This document shows positions 6,827-13,685 of a stretch of 17,078 nucleotides of DNA, one piece after another (position 1 is the first letter of the stretch; the number at the start of each line of letters is the position of its first letter). The DNA lies in assembly GCA_035295705.1 (NCBI GenBank), contig DATGIN010000127.1:1-17078 (forward strand), given 5' to 3'. The DNA is from Poindextera sp035295705. GTDB taxonomy: Bacteria > Pseudomonadota > Alphaproteobacteria > Caulobacterales > Caulobacteraceae. The notes under the pieces are model-generated. The model did no database searches and was not told the DNA's origin. It worked only from the letters and a program-made list of their open reading frames with translations. Position numbers and translations under genes: made by a program.

Positions 6827-7810
6827 TCAGAGGTCGGGGCGGATGATGGCTTTGCCGATCACCTTGCGGTCGGCGAGCAGGTCGAAGGCCTCGCGCCAGG
6901 CGTCGAGCGGCAGCTCGGCGTGCACGCGCGGGCGGATCTTGCCTTCGTTGGCGAGGTCCCAGACCGCCTTGGCGTTCTCGCGGCCCTTCTCCGGAAACTG
7001 GCGGCCGTATTCGCCGGCGCGCACGCCCATCACCGAGAAGCCCTTGATCAGCGGCATGTTCACCGAGACGGTCGGGATCCGCCCCGAGGTGAAGCCGACG
7101 ATCAGGAGGCGGCCGTTGAAGGCGATACAGCGCACGCTCTCGTCGAAAACGTCGCCGCCCACCGGATCGTAGATCACGTCGGCGCCGCGCCCGCCGGTGA
7201 GCTCCTTCACCCGTTCGCGAAAGCCGCCGGTGACGTTCACGGTGGCCTCGGGCGCGTACTCCCTGGCGACCACGGCCAGCTTCTCGTCGGACGCCGAGGC
7301 GGCGATCACCTTCGCCGCCAACACCTTGCCGAGGTCCACCGCAGCAAGGCCGACGCCGCCCGCGGCCCCATGCACCAGCAGCCACTCGCCGGGTGCGATC
7401 TCCGCCCGCCTGACCAGCGAGACATAGGCGGTGAGATAGGCGGCGCCGTAGGCCGCGGCTTCGGCGAACGACAGCCGCTCCGGCTTTGGCCGGAGCGCCA
7501 TCGAATGCGTCAGCGCATAGTCCGAGAAGCCGCCGATGCGCGCCCCGCCGACCACGGCGTCGCCCACCTTCCAGCGCTCGACGCCTTCGCCCAGCGCCTC
7601 GATCTCGCCGGAGAGCTCGAGCCCGGGGATGAACGGCAGCGGCGGCTTGTGCTGGTATTCCCCGCGCGTCTGCAAGAGGTCCGGAAAGTTCACCGCCGCA
7701 GCGCGCACCCTGATCAGCACCTCGCCCGGGCCGGGCTTGGGCGTCTCCATCTCCTTGAGCACGCAGCCTTCGTAGTTCGGGGCGAGGCGTTCGACGACGA
7801 GTGCGCGCAT
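6827..7810 (-). CDS. NADPH:quinone oxidoreductase family protein (zinc-free MDR)
   Basis: This 327-residue medium-chain dehydrogenase/reductase is of the zinc-independent quinone oxidoreductase type, which reduces quinones or activated alkenes with NADPH. The N-terminal GroES-like domain (about 1-120) contains AAAVNFPDLLQTRGEY (37-52) and PFIPGLELSGEI (59-70). The Rossmann domain has the nucleotide loop VHGAAGGVGLAAV (146-158) and DPVGGDVFD further on. The zinc-ligand cysteines of alcohol dehydrogenases are absent. The ATG at 7810 lies 4 bases after the hydrolase stop, so the two genes are almost certainly co-transcribed. With the TetR gene upstream, the unit looks like an inducible pathway for processing esters or electrophilic compounds (inference). 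The specific substrate is not readable. Confidence 0.9.
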   Translation of the reverse strand: MRALVVERLAPNYEGCVLKEMETPKPGPGEVLIRVRAAAVNFPDLLQTRGEYQHKPPLPFIPGLELSGEIEALGEGVERWKVGDAVVGGARIGGFSDYALTHSMALRPKPERLSFAEAAAYGAAYLTAYVSLVRRAEIAPGEWLLVHGAAGGVGLAAVDLGKVLAAKVIAASASDEKLAVVAREYAPEATVNVTGGFRERVKELTGGRGADVIYDPVGGDVFDESVRCIAFNGRLLIVGFTSGRIPTVSVNMPLIKGFSVMGVRAGEYGRQFPEKGRENAKAVWDLANEGKIRPRVHAELPLDAWREAFDLLADRKVIGKAIIRPDL

Positions 7811-7814
7811 CTTG

Positions 7815-8858
7815 CTAGGGAATCCGTCCTTCGAAGCCTTCCCGCACGAGGCCGGCGATCTCGCGACAGGCGACGTCGGCCGCCGGCACGGCGCCGGTGA
7901 ACGCAGTGAAGGCGTGGGCCAGGCTGTCGTAGCAGCGGTAGACGATCGGGACGCCGGCGTCGCGCAGGCGCCTCGCGTAGGCCTCGCCCTGGTCGACGAG
8001 GGGATCGAAGCCGGCGGTGACCACGATCGCCGGCGCGAGGCCGCTCGGGTCCTCGGCGCGGATCGGCGAGGCGCGCGGATCGGTCGGGTCGCCGTCCGGC
8101 CCGAGATACTGGGCGGCGAACCACTGCATGAGGCCGGTCGGTAGCGGGTAGGCGTTCGCGTAGATGGTCATCGAGCTGGTTTCGCTGGCCAGATCCACGC
8201 ACGGATAGATCAGCAGCTGCAAGACCGGCTGCGGCTCGCCGGCGCGTTTCAGGTCCTGACAGACGACGGCCGCGAACGCGCCGCCCATCGAGTCGCCGCC
8301 GATCGCGGCTCTGCCGGCCGGCGCGCCGAAGCTTTCCGCCTTGCCCAGCACCCAGCGATACGCGGCCCCCACATCGTCGACGCCGGCCGGGAACCGATGC
8401 TCCGGCGCCAGGCGGTAGTCGACGGAGACCACCGCGCAGCGGGCGATGCGCGCCAGGATGGTGCAGAAGACGTGACAGGTCTCGAGGTCGCCGATCACCC
8501 CGCCCCCGAAGTGGGCGTAGACGAGAACCGGGGCGGCCGGATCCTGGGCGACCGGACGATAGGCCCGCGCCGGGATGGGGCCTTGCGCGCCCTCGATCGT
8601 CAGCGGCTCGTAGCGCACGCCCAGCTCGGCACCGCCGGCGACCAGGCGCAGCGCTTCGGCGGCCGCGGTTCTGAGAAGCTCGGGCGTAAAGGCGCCGCCC
8701 TGGGTCCGGCGCGCGGCGTGCGCGAGGTATTGCATCCGCGGATCGAGCGTGCGCCCGCCCTGGAACACCACCCCGCCGCCCGCGAGCATGCGCAGCGCCG
8801 GCGTCGGCAGCGACAGGATCGCGTTCAGCGCCAGCTTCGGGAATGAACCGTCGGCCAC
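7815..8858 (-). CDS. Alpha/beta hydrolase of the HSL (hormone-sensitive lipase) family
   Basis: This 347-residue esterase-like protein should hydrolyse short- or medium-chain esters in the cytoplasm. Catalytic residues are visible: nucleophile Ser190 in GGDSMGG, Asp285 in GFDPLVD and His315 in SLAHAF, with the DYRLAPEHRFP block (147-157) typical of the HSL family. The oxyanion motif, normally HGGG(F/W), reads HFGGG (116-120) with the same spacing to the downstream GD. The start is GTG (8858), 24 bases after the TetR stop; no good ribosome-binding site precedes it, and an internal ATG at codon 24 is an alternative. It is 4 bases from the oxidoreductase, forming a TetR-hydrolase-oxidoreductase unit. 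No signal peptide was seen. Confidence 0.9.
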   Translation of the reverse strand: MADGSFPKLALNAILSLPTPALRMLAGGGVVFQGGRTLDPRMQYLAHAARRTQGGAFTPELLRTAAAEALRLVAGGAELGVRYEPLTIEGAQGPIPARAYRPVAQDPAAPVLVYAHFGGGVIGDLETCHVFCTILARIARCAVVSVDYRLAPEHRFPAGVDDVGAAYRWVLGKAESFGAPAGRAAIGGDSMGGAFAAVVCQDLKRAGEPQPVLQLLIYPCVDLASETSSMTIYANAYPLPTGLMQWFAAQYLGPDGDPTDPRASPIRAEDPSGLAPAIVVTAGFDPLVDQGEAYARRLRDAGVPIVYRCYDSLAHAFTAFTGAVPAADVACREIAGLVREGFEGRIP

Positions 8859-8882
8859 GGAGGCTAGGGGCGCGCGGCCGCG

Positions 8883-9515
8883 CTACGCCTTCAGCTGCGG
8901 CAGGGCCGGAAGGCCGCCGAGGATCATCTGCACGGCGAACTCGACCGCGGCGTCGACGTCGATCGGCCGGCGCTCCAGCATCAGGTCGCCCACCTCGCGC
9001 GCGATCGCGATGCAGGCGGCGGCCAGGTAGTCGACGTCCACGTGCGGGCCGCGCTCCCGCTCGAGCACGTTGGCGACCGAGGCTTTCACCTGGTCGAACA
9101 CGGCCTTCATCTCAGGCGTCTCGATGCGCACGTGCGGATGCGCAAGCGCATGGCCGGCGATCGGCGCAACCATCTTCTGCTCGTCGACCAGGAAGCGGTA
9201 GTAGGCGGTGATGGCGCCGCGGATGTAGCTCGCAAAGTCGCTGGCCTTCTCGCCTTCGGCCTGCAGCAGCGGCCGGAAGCGGCGCGCGCCGTCATCGGAC
9301 AGCGCCTCGTACACCTCCTCCTTCGACCGGAAGTAGTTGTAGAAGGCCCCGACCGACAGGTTGGTGCGCCGGATGATGTCGCGCACGCTGGCCAACTCGA
9401 AGCCCAGCTCCGCGAAAACCTGCCGCGCGGCATCCAGAATGGCGCGGCGGTTGGCGGCCTTGGTCTGCTCGCGTTTGCCCGCCAGGGTTGGATTCAGAAC
9501 ATCGATGTCGCTCAT
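8883..9515 (-). CDS. TetR/AcrR-family transcriptional regulator
   Basis: This 210-residue protein has the TetR N-terminal DNA-binding domain: RRAILDAARQVFAELGFE (23-40), then the helix-turn-helix with recognition helix NLSVGAFYNYFRSKEEVY (52-69). The C-terminal part (about 80-210) is the variable ligand-binding and dimerisation region. It is first in a unit with the hydrolase and quinone oxidoreductase, so it most likely represses that unit and itself in response to a small lipophilic or ester ligand (inference). I found no convincing palindromic operator in the 70 bases upstream of its ATG (9515), only a 4-bp-armed CGGA/TCCG repeat. Whether it also controls the efflux operon 1.5 kb away cannot be told from the sequence. 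Confidence 0.93.
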   Translation of the reverse strand: MSDIDVLNPTLAGKREQTKAANRRAILDAARQVFAELGFELASVRDIIRRTNLSVGAFYNYFRSKEEVYEALSDDGARRFRPLLQAEGEKASDFASYIRGAITAYYRFLVDEQKMVAPIAGHALAHPHVRIETPEMKAVFDQVKASVANVLERERGPHVDVDYLAAACIAIAREVGDLMLERRPIDVDAAVEFAVQMILGGLPALPQLKA

Positions 9516-9560
9516 GTGCGGGCGGTCTTAGCAGGAATCGCCGGATGCGTCCGCTATCGC

Positions 9561-9581
9561 GCCGGCGCTGGCCGCGCCGGC
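9561..9581 (-). terminator. GC-only hairpin after the secreted Cys-rich gene
   Basis: GCCGGCGC and GCGCCGGC form a perfect 8-bp stem with a 5-base loop (TGGCC). It begins 4 bases beyond the stop of the small secreted protein and precedes the TetR gene on the same strand, so it probably separates the two transcripts. No T-tract follows. The stem is all G/C, so some likelihood of chance in this GC-rich DNA remains. Confidence 0.5.
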
Positions 9582-9585
9582 CCAA

Positions 9586-9990
9586 TCACCGTCCGGCGGC
9601 GCCCTCGGAGAGGGTCGGCCCATCGCAGCCGGCGACGCACCGGCTCCACGAATCCGCACACCTCGCCCCGTTGTCGCCGGCTAGGCAGAAGTAGTAGGGC
9701 CGCGCGCAGGAAATCCGGCAGGCGTGGGCGTCGCTCTGCGCCGGAACGACCGTCGTGGGCGGCGAGGCGCTGCGCGCCGCGAGCGAAGCGAGCGTGATCC
9801 GCGTCGGACGCGCCGCCGACCGCGGCGCCAGCGGCGACGGGGTCTGAAAGCCGCGCAGACCGGGCGGGGTGGGCGTGCTCTGCGGCACGACCAAGAGCGG
9901 ACGGTGCACCTCCTGGCCGCCGCCGGGCGGCGAGGCTCCGACCAGGAAGGCGGCCGAGACCAGGACCAGCCAGGACGCGATGCGGCGCAT
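9586..9990 (-). CDS. Small secreted protein with a symmetric six-cysteine motif, family not recognised
   Basis: The 134-residue product starts with a typical signal peptide (MRRIASWLVLVSAAFLVGAS; cleavage probably near residue 20), so export to the periplasm or outside is likely. A Pro/Ser/Thr/Ala-rich low-complexity linker (about 21-85) follows. The C-terminal part holds six cysteines at 91, 95, 102, 111, 118 and 122. Their spacing, C-x3-C-x6-C-x8-C-x6-C-x3-C, is mirror symmetric, which suggests a disulfide-tied helical hairpin. I do not recognise the family and assign no function. The ATG at 9990 lies 24 bases from a perfect CtrA-type site (10015-10029), and a GC hairpin follows the stop. 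The signal peptide plus ordered cysteine pattern make it very likely a real gene despite its small size. Confidence 0.75.
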   Translation of the reverse strand: MRRIASWLVLVSAAFLVGASPPGGGQEVHRPLLVVPQSTPTPPGLRGFQTPSPLAPRSAARPTRITLASLAARSASPPTTVVPAQSDAHACRISCARPYYFCLAGDNGARCADSWSRCVAGCDGPTLSEGAAGR

Positions 9991-10014
9991 GCCGCCTGAT
10001 TGCCGCCGCGCCGC

Positions 10015-10029
10015 TTAAGGCAGGCTTAA
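10015..10029 (-). promoter_or_regulatory. Perfect CtrA-type binding site (TTAA-N7-TTAA)
   Basis: TTAA (10015-10018) and TTAA (10026-10029) are separated by exactly 7 bases (GGCAGGC), and the plus strand continues with C, matching the full Caulobacter CtrA consensus TTAA-N7-TTAAC. The only downstream gene close by is the secreted Cys-rich protein on the minus strand, whose ATG is 24 bases away. If the site overlaps a -35 element as at known CtrA-activated promoters, transcription would begin at or next to the ATG, giving a leaderless mRNA (inference). AT-only tetramers are rare in this GC-rich DNA. Confidence 0.55.
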
Positions 10030-10086
10030 CCCTCGGCAAGGGAGCTGCATGCGCGGCGCGGTCGGCGGCGGCCATGCCCCGCCGCT

Positions 10087-10890
10087 CTACGAAATCCGCT
10101 CTATCAGCGCCGCCGCGCCCGCCGGGGCGCGGACCTTGCCCTCGTGGATGATGAAGGCGAACACCTCGCGCGGCTTGCCGTCCGGCCCGGTGTCGGGGTC
10201 CGCGCAGTCGAGGTCCTTCGGGCGATCGCCCTCCGCCCAGGCTTCCAGCCGCCGCGCCCAGGCGTCCAGCTCGGCCGGCGGATAGGCCGTGTCCACTTTG
10301 TCCGAACCGGTCTGCAGCCGCGCGTAGACGAAGTCGGCGGTGACGTCCGCCATGCCCGGATAGCTGTCGTGGTCGGCGAACACGACCGCCACGCCATGCT
10401 TGCGCAACAGCGCCGCGAACGCCGGGACGGCGAAGCTCGGATTGCGCACCTCGACGCAGTGGCGCAGCGGCAGGCCGTCGACCTTGTCGGGCAGCAACGC
10501 CAGGAACGCCGCGAAGTCGTCCGGGTCGAACTTCTTGGTCGGCGCGAACTGCCAAAGGATCGGGCCAAGCTTGTCGCCCAGCTCGCTCATGCCCTGGCGG
10601 AAGAAATGGGCTATCGACTCGCCGGCCTCCCCCAGCACCCGCCGGTTGGTGGTGAAACGCGAGCCTTTCAAGGTGAAGACGAACCCGTCGGGCGTATCGG
10701 CGGCCCACTTGCGATAGCTCGCCGGCTTCTGCGAGCCGTAGTAGGTGGCGTTGATCTCGATCGCCGTGACGTGGCGGCTCATGTACGAGAGCTCGTCCTT
10801 CTGCGGCAGGTCATCGGGATAGAAGACGCCGCGCCAGGGTGCGAACGTCCATCCGCCGACGCCGATGCGAATGTCTCCGCGTGCGGTCAT
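10087..10890 (-). CDS. DUF72 domain-containing protein (YecE family)
   Basis: This 267-residue protein matches the DUF72/YecE family, a TIM-barrel-like fold of unknown biochemical role. Visible family blocks are GVGGWTFAPWRGVFYPDDLP (10-29), the EINATYYG strand (45-52), WAADTPDGFVFTLKGSR (62-78), ILWQFAP (111-117), EVRNPSF (147-153) and VYARLQTG (188-195). The length is normal and no signal peptide is present. The ATG at 10890 has AGGA about 5 bases upstream. The gene is divergent from the efflux operon, with a 233-base control region between them. It ends 57 bases before the CtrA box, so it is probably not co-transcribed with the secreted protein. The function should be left open. Confidence 0.9.
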   Translation of the reverse strand: MTARGDIRIGVGGWTFAPWRGVFYPDDLPQKDELSYMSRHVTAIEINATYYGSQKPASYRKWAADTPDGFVFTLKGSRFTTNRRVLGEAGESIAHFFRQGMSELGDKLGPILWQFAPTKKFDPDDFAAFLALLPDKVDGLPLRHCVEVRNPSFAVPAFAALLRKHGVAVVFADHDSYPGMADVTADFVYARLQTGSDKVDTAYPPAELDAWARRLEAWAEGDRPKDLDCADPDTGPDGKPREVFAFIIHEGKVRAPAGAAALIERIS

Positions 10891-10991
10891 TGGTCCTGTT
10901 CACCTTGCCCTTGCGCCGCCCTAGACTGGTTCCTTGTGGGCCAGCGGGGCGCGGTCGCATAGACGGGACGTAAACAAATCCCCTCTAGTAC

Positions 10992-11004
10992 GAATGAATC
11001 ATTC
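10992..11004. promoter_or_regulatory. TetR-type palindromic operator candidate for the RND efflux operon
   Basis: GAATGA-A-TCATTC is a perfect palindrome of 6-bp arms around one base, the size and style of many TetR-family operators. It lies in the 233-base gap (10891-11123) between the divergent DUF72 gene and the efflux operon. Eight bases downstream is GATAAT (11012-11017), a good -10 candidate, although no convincing -35 was found. The core contains GAATC, a GANTC site methylated by CcrM in Caulobacterales, so binding could be sensitive to methylation (inference). No regulator gene adjoins the site; the nearest TetR gene is at 8883-9515. Confidence 0.5.
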
Positions 11005-11123
11005 TTAACGGGATAATCCGGCCGGGCGCGGCTACCTCATTTTACAAGAGGCGCGGGGTCCGGGTGAACCCTTCGGTCGGATTGGTCGCGCCGGCGACTT
11101 CGTCAAACGAAGAGCTTTTTCTG

Positions 11124-12575
11124 ATGCGTCATCGCCTGCTGACACTTCTCTTGACGCCGCCGCTGCTCGCCGGCTGCGCGCTCGGCCCGCGCGTGCCGAC
11201 GCCCGATGTGCACACCCCGCAGGCTTACGAGGCGCCCAGCGACGTCACCCAGCCGGGCCTGCCCATGCAGCGCTGGTGGACGGCCTACAACGACCCGCAG
11301 CTCGCCGCGCTGGTCGACGAGGCGCTGGCCACCGCGCCCGACGCGCGCAGCGCCCGCGCCCGCCTCGACGAGGCGATCGCGGTGCGATCGGAGGCGCTGG
11401 ACGCCTTCAATCCGCAGGGCGCGCTGCAAGGGTCCGCCACCGAGACCGACACGCAGACGATCGGCAAGGCGCCGGTGCTGAATCTCGGGCCGCTCGGCCA
11501 GATTCCGTTGACCAACACCGGGGCGTCGAACCAGGAGCTGCTGAACTTCGACGTGAGCTGGGAGCTCGATCTGTTCGGCCGGCGCGCGGTCACGCGCAAG
11601 AAAGCGAACGCCGACCTCGCGGCGGCCCGCTTCGACTACGAGGCGACCCGCACCAGCCTCGCCGCGAACGTCGCCGACCAGCTGTTCCAGGCGCGAGGCC
11701 TTGCGATCCAGCTCGGCGACGCCGAGGAAGCCGCGCGCATCGAATCCGAGCTATCGCGCGTCGCGCACGCGAAGGCCGACCATGGCCTCGGCGCCCAGTC
11801 CGACGCCGACCAGGCCGACGCCGAGCTCGCGCAGTCGAACGCGCAGGTGAAGGACCTGCAGAGCCAGCTGCACGCCGCGCGGCGCACGCTCCTGGTGCTG
11901 GTCGGCAAGGGCGTCGACCCGCTGGACAGCCTGCCGGCGGCGGCGGAGGCGGGAACCCCGCCTCCCGTCCCGGCGACCGTGCCCGGCGAGCTCCTGGCCC
12001 GGCGGCCGGACGTGCGCGAGGCGGCGGCGAACCTCCGCTCGGCCTCCAGCCAGCTGAAGCTGAACGAGCTGGCGCTGTTTCCGAAGTTCACCATCAATCC
12101 CGGGGTGGGCCTCAGTTCCGTGCCGGAGTTCGGCACGAGCCTGACCAGCGTGGCCTGGTCGATCGGCTTCGGGCTGGCGCAGCCGGTTCTGGACATGCCG
12201 CGGCTTAAGTCCGAGATACGCGTCCAGGGGGCCCGCGCCGATCAAGCCGTGATCGCGTATGAGAAGGCCGTGCAGACGGCATATGGCGAATCGGAGAACG
12301 CGCTCGTGAAGCTGTCTTCGGACGAGGCGCGCGTGACGCTTTTGACCGCCGGCGAGGCCGAGGCGCGCCGCGCCTACGACGCAGCGCGCATCCGCTACAG
12401 CGCCGGGATCGACGACCTGACCTCGGTGCTGACGGCCGAGCGCACCTGGCAGAACGCCCGCAGCGCGCTGACCGGGGCCGAGGTGCAGGCGCTGGTCAGC
12501 TCGGTGACGGCGTTCAAGGCGCTGGGCGGTGGCTGGGAGCCGACCGCGCCGGCGGAGGAGCGGGCGTCTCGATGA
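11124..12575 (+). CDS. RND efflux outer-membrane lipoprotein channel (NodT/OprM family)
   Basis: This TolC-like outer-membrane factor forms the exit duct of a tripartite efflux pump. The ATG at 11124 gives 483 residues beginning with a lipoprotein signal peptide MRHRLLTLLLTPPLLAGC, in which Cys18 is the lipidated residue. An upstream in-frame GTG (11064) would bury this signal and is rejected. The mature protein has the two outer-membrane efflux repeats, with family signs such as QRWWTAYNDPQLAALVDEAL near the N-terminus, SWELDLFGR, LLARRPDVREAAANLR and AARIRYSAGIDDLTSVL. Long helical stretches alternate with short beta segments. GAAGAG 9 bases upstream is a modest ribosome-binding site. The stop overlaps the adaptor start (ATGA), so the three pump genes form one operon with this gene first. 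Confidence 0.93.
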   Translation: MRHRLLTLLLTPPLLAGCALGPRVPTPDVHTPQAYEAPSDVTQPGLPMQRWWTAYNDPQLAALVDEALATAPDARSARARLDEAIAVRSEALDAFNPQGALQGSATETDTQTIGKAPVLNLGPLGQIPLTNTGASNQELLNFDVSWELDLFGRRAVTRKKANADLAAARFDYEATRTSLAANVADQLFQARGLAIQLGDAEEAARIESELSRVAHAKADHGLGAQSDADQADAELAQSNAQVKDLQSQLHAARRTLLVLVGKGVDPLDSLPAAAEAGTPPPVPATVPGELLARRPDVREAAANLRSASSQLKLNELALFPKFTINPGVGLSSVPEFGTSLTSVAWSIGFGLAQPVLDMPRLKSEIRVQGARADQAVIAYEKAVQTAYGESENALVKLSSDEARVTLLTAGEAEARRAYDAARIRYSAGIDDLTSVLTAERTWQNARSALTGAEVQALVSSVTAFKALGGGWEPTAPAEERASR

Positions 12576-13681
12576 GGGTTCTGCGCGGGTTGGCCGCGGC
12601 CGCGCTCGCGCTCGCCGCGAGCGGCGCGCTGGTCGCCTGCGGCTCGAAGGCCGCGCCGCCGGACCCCGAGGCCGGCGCACGCACCGTGCGCGTCGCCACC
12701 ATCGCCGTTCGCCCGCTGACCGGGGGCCTGGAAAGCTCCGGAATCCTCGTCTCGCGCGAGGAGGCGGCCGTGAACGCCGAGCAGCTGCTTTCCGGATATC
12801 GGGTGCTGAAGGTGTTCGTCGAGCCGGACGCGACGGTCGTCAAGGGCCAGCCGCTGGTGCAGCTGGACGACACGCTGTTGCGCTCGCAGATCGCCCAGGC
12901 GGAGGCGCAGGTGGCCGCCCAGCGGGTCGCGGCGGCGCAGGCCGACCAGCAGGCGGCGGACGTCGCCGGCCTCGACAAGCAGGGCGTGCTCTCGAAGGAG
13001 CAGATCGACCAGCGGCGCTTCGCCGCCCAAGGCGCGCACGCCTCGCTTGCCGCGCAGACCGCGGTGCTCCGCGACCTCCAGTCGCGCGACGCCCGGATGA
13101 TCATCCGCGCGCCGGTCGCCGGGCTGGTGCTGACCCGCAACGTGCGCCCGGGCGATGTCGCCAGCGCCAGCGCCACCAGTCCGATGTTCACGATCGCGCG
13201 CGACAGCCTTGTCGAGCTGCAGGCGCAGGTCGCCGAGGGCGACATGGCCGGCATCCACGTCGGCGACGCCGTGCAGGTGAAGCTGCCTGACGGCTCGACG
13301 GTCAACGGCTCGGTGCGGCTCGTGGAGCCGGCGATCGACCCGCAGACCAAGCTCGGCAAGGTGCACATCCGCCTGCCGGTGCAGTCGAACCTGCGCCCCG
13401 GCGGCTTCGGCCGCGCGCTCTTCACCGGGCTCGTGCGCACCGTTCCTGTCGCGCCGGAGGTGGCGATCCGCTACGACGCCGACGGTGCGTCGGTCATGCA
13501 GCTCGACGCCAGCAATCATGTCCACCAGGCGCCCGTGAAGACCGGCGAGCACGAGGGCGGATACGTGGAGATCGTGCAAGGGCCGCCGGCCGGTTCGCGC
13601 GTGCTTCTGGGCGCCTCGGCATTCGTGTTGCCGGGCGACGTGGTGCGGCCGATCCCCGCCGACGCGGGGTCCGGGTCTTAG
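12572..13681 (+). CDS. RND efflux periplasmic adaptor subunit (membrane fusion protein, lipoprotein)
   Basis: This protein links the inner-membrane RND pump to the outer-membrane channel. The 369-residue product begins with a lipoprotein signal ending in LVAC (Cys23), so it is probably anchored to the inner membrane by lipid. The biotinyl-lipoyl half-motif VFVEPDATVVKGQPLVQLDD (about 87-106) is followed by an alpha-helical hairpin rich in Ala and Gln (about 107-170), the second half-motif IIRAPVAGLVLTRNVRPGD, and beta-barrel and membrane-proximal domains with SVRLVEPAIDPQTKLGKVHI. The hairpin is fairly short. The start overlaps the channel stop by 4 bases and the pump gene begins 4 bases after its stop, which implies coupled translation of the complex. 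Confidence 0.93.
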   Translation: MRVLRGLAAAALALAASGALVACGSKAAPPDPEAGARTVRVATIAVRPLTGGLESSGILVSREEAAVNAEQLLSGYRVLKVFVEPDATVVKGQPLVQLDDTLLRSQIAQAEAQVAAQRVAAAQADQQAADVAGLDKQGVLSKEQIDQRRFAAQGAHASLAAQTAVLRDLQSRDARMIIRAPVAGLVLTRNVRPGDVASASATSPMFTIARDSLVELQAQVAEGDMAGIHVGDAVQVKLPDGSTVNGSVRLVEPAIDPQTKLGKVHIRLPVQSNLRPGGFGRALFTGLVRTVPVAPEVAIRYDADGASVMQLDASNHVHQAPVKTGEHEGGYVEIVQGPPAGSRVLLGASAFVLPGDVVRPIPADAGSGS

Positions 13682-13685
13682 GGCG

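Noticed and set aside
9542..9553. CGGA-N4-TCCG repeat upstream of the TetR gene as its operator
   Set aside because: Arms of only 4 bp in GC-rich DNA are too weak to call an operator.
8883..11004. TetR at 8883-9515 as the regulator of the efflux operon
   Set aside because: It is separated by two genes, faces away and sits in a unit with two metabolic enzymes. The efflux palindrome is not repeated upstream of it. The link cannot be excluded but is not supported.
11064..11123. Upstream GTG start for the outer-membrane channel, adding 20 residues
   Set aside because: It would place a clear lipoprotein signal peptide 20 residues inside the protein. The ATG at 11124 gives the proper signal and lipobox.
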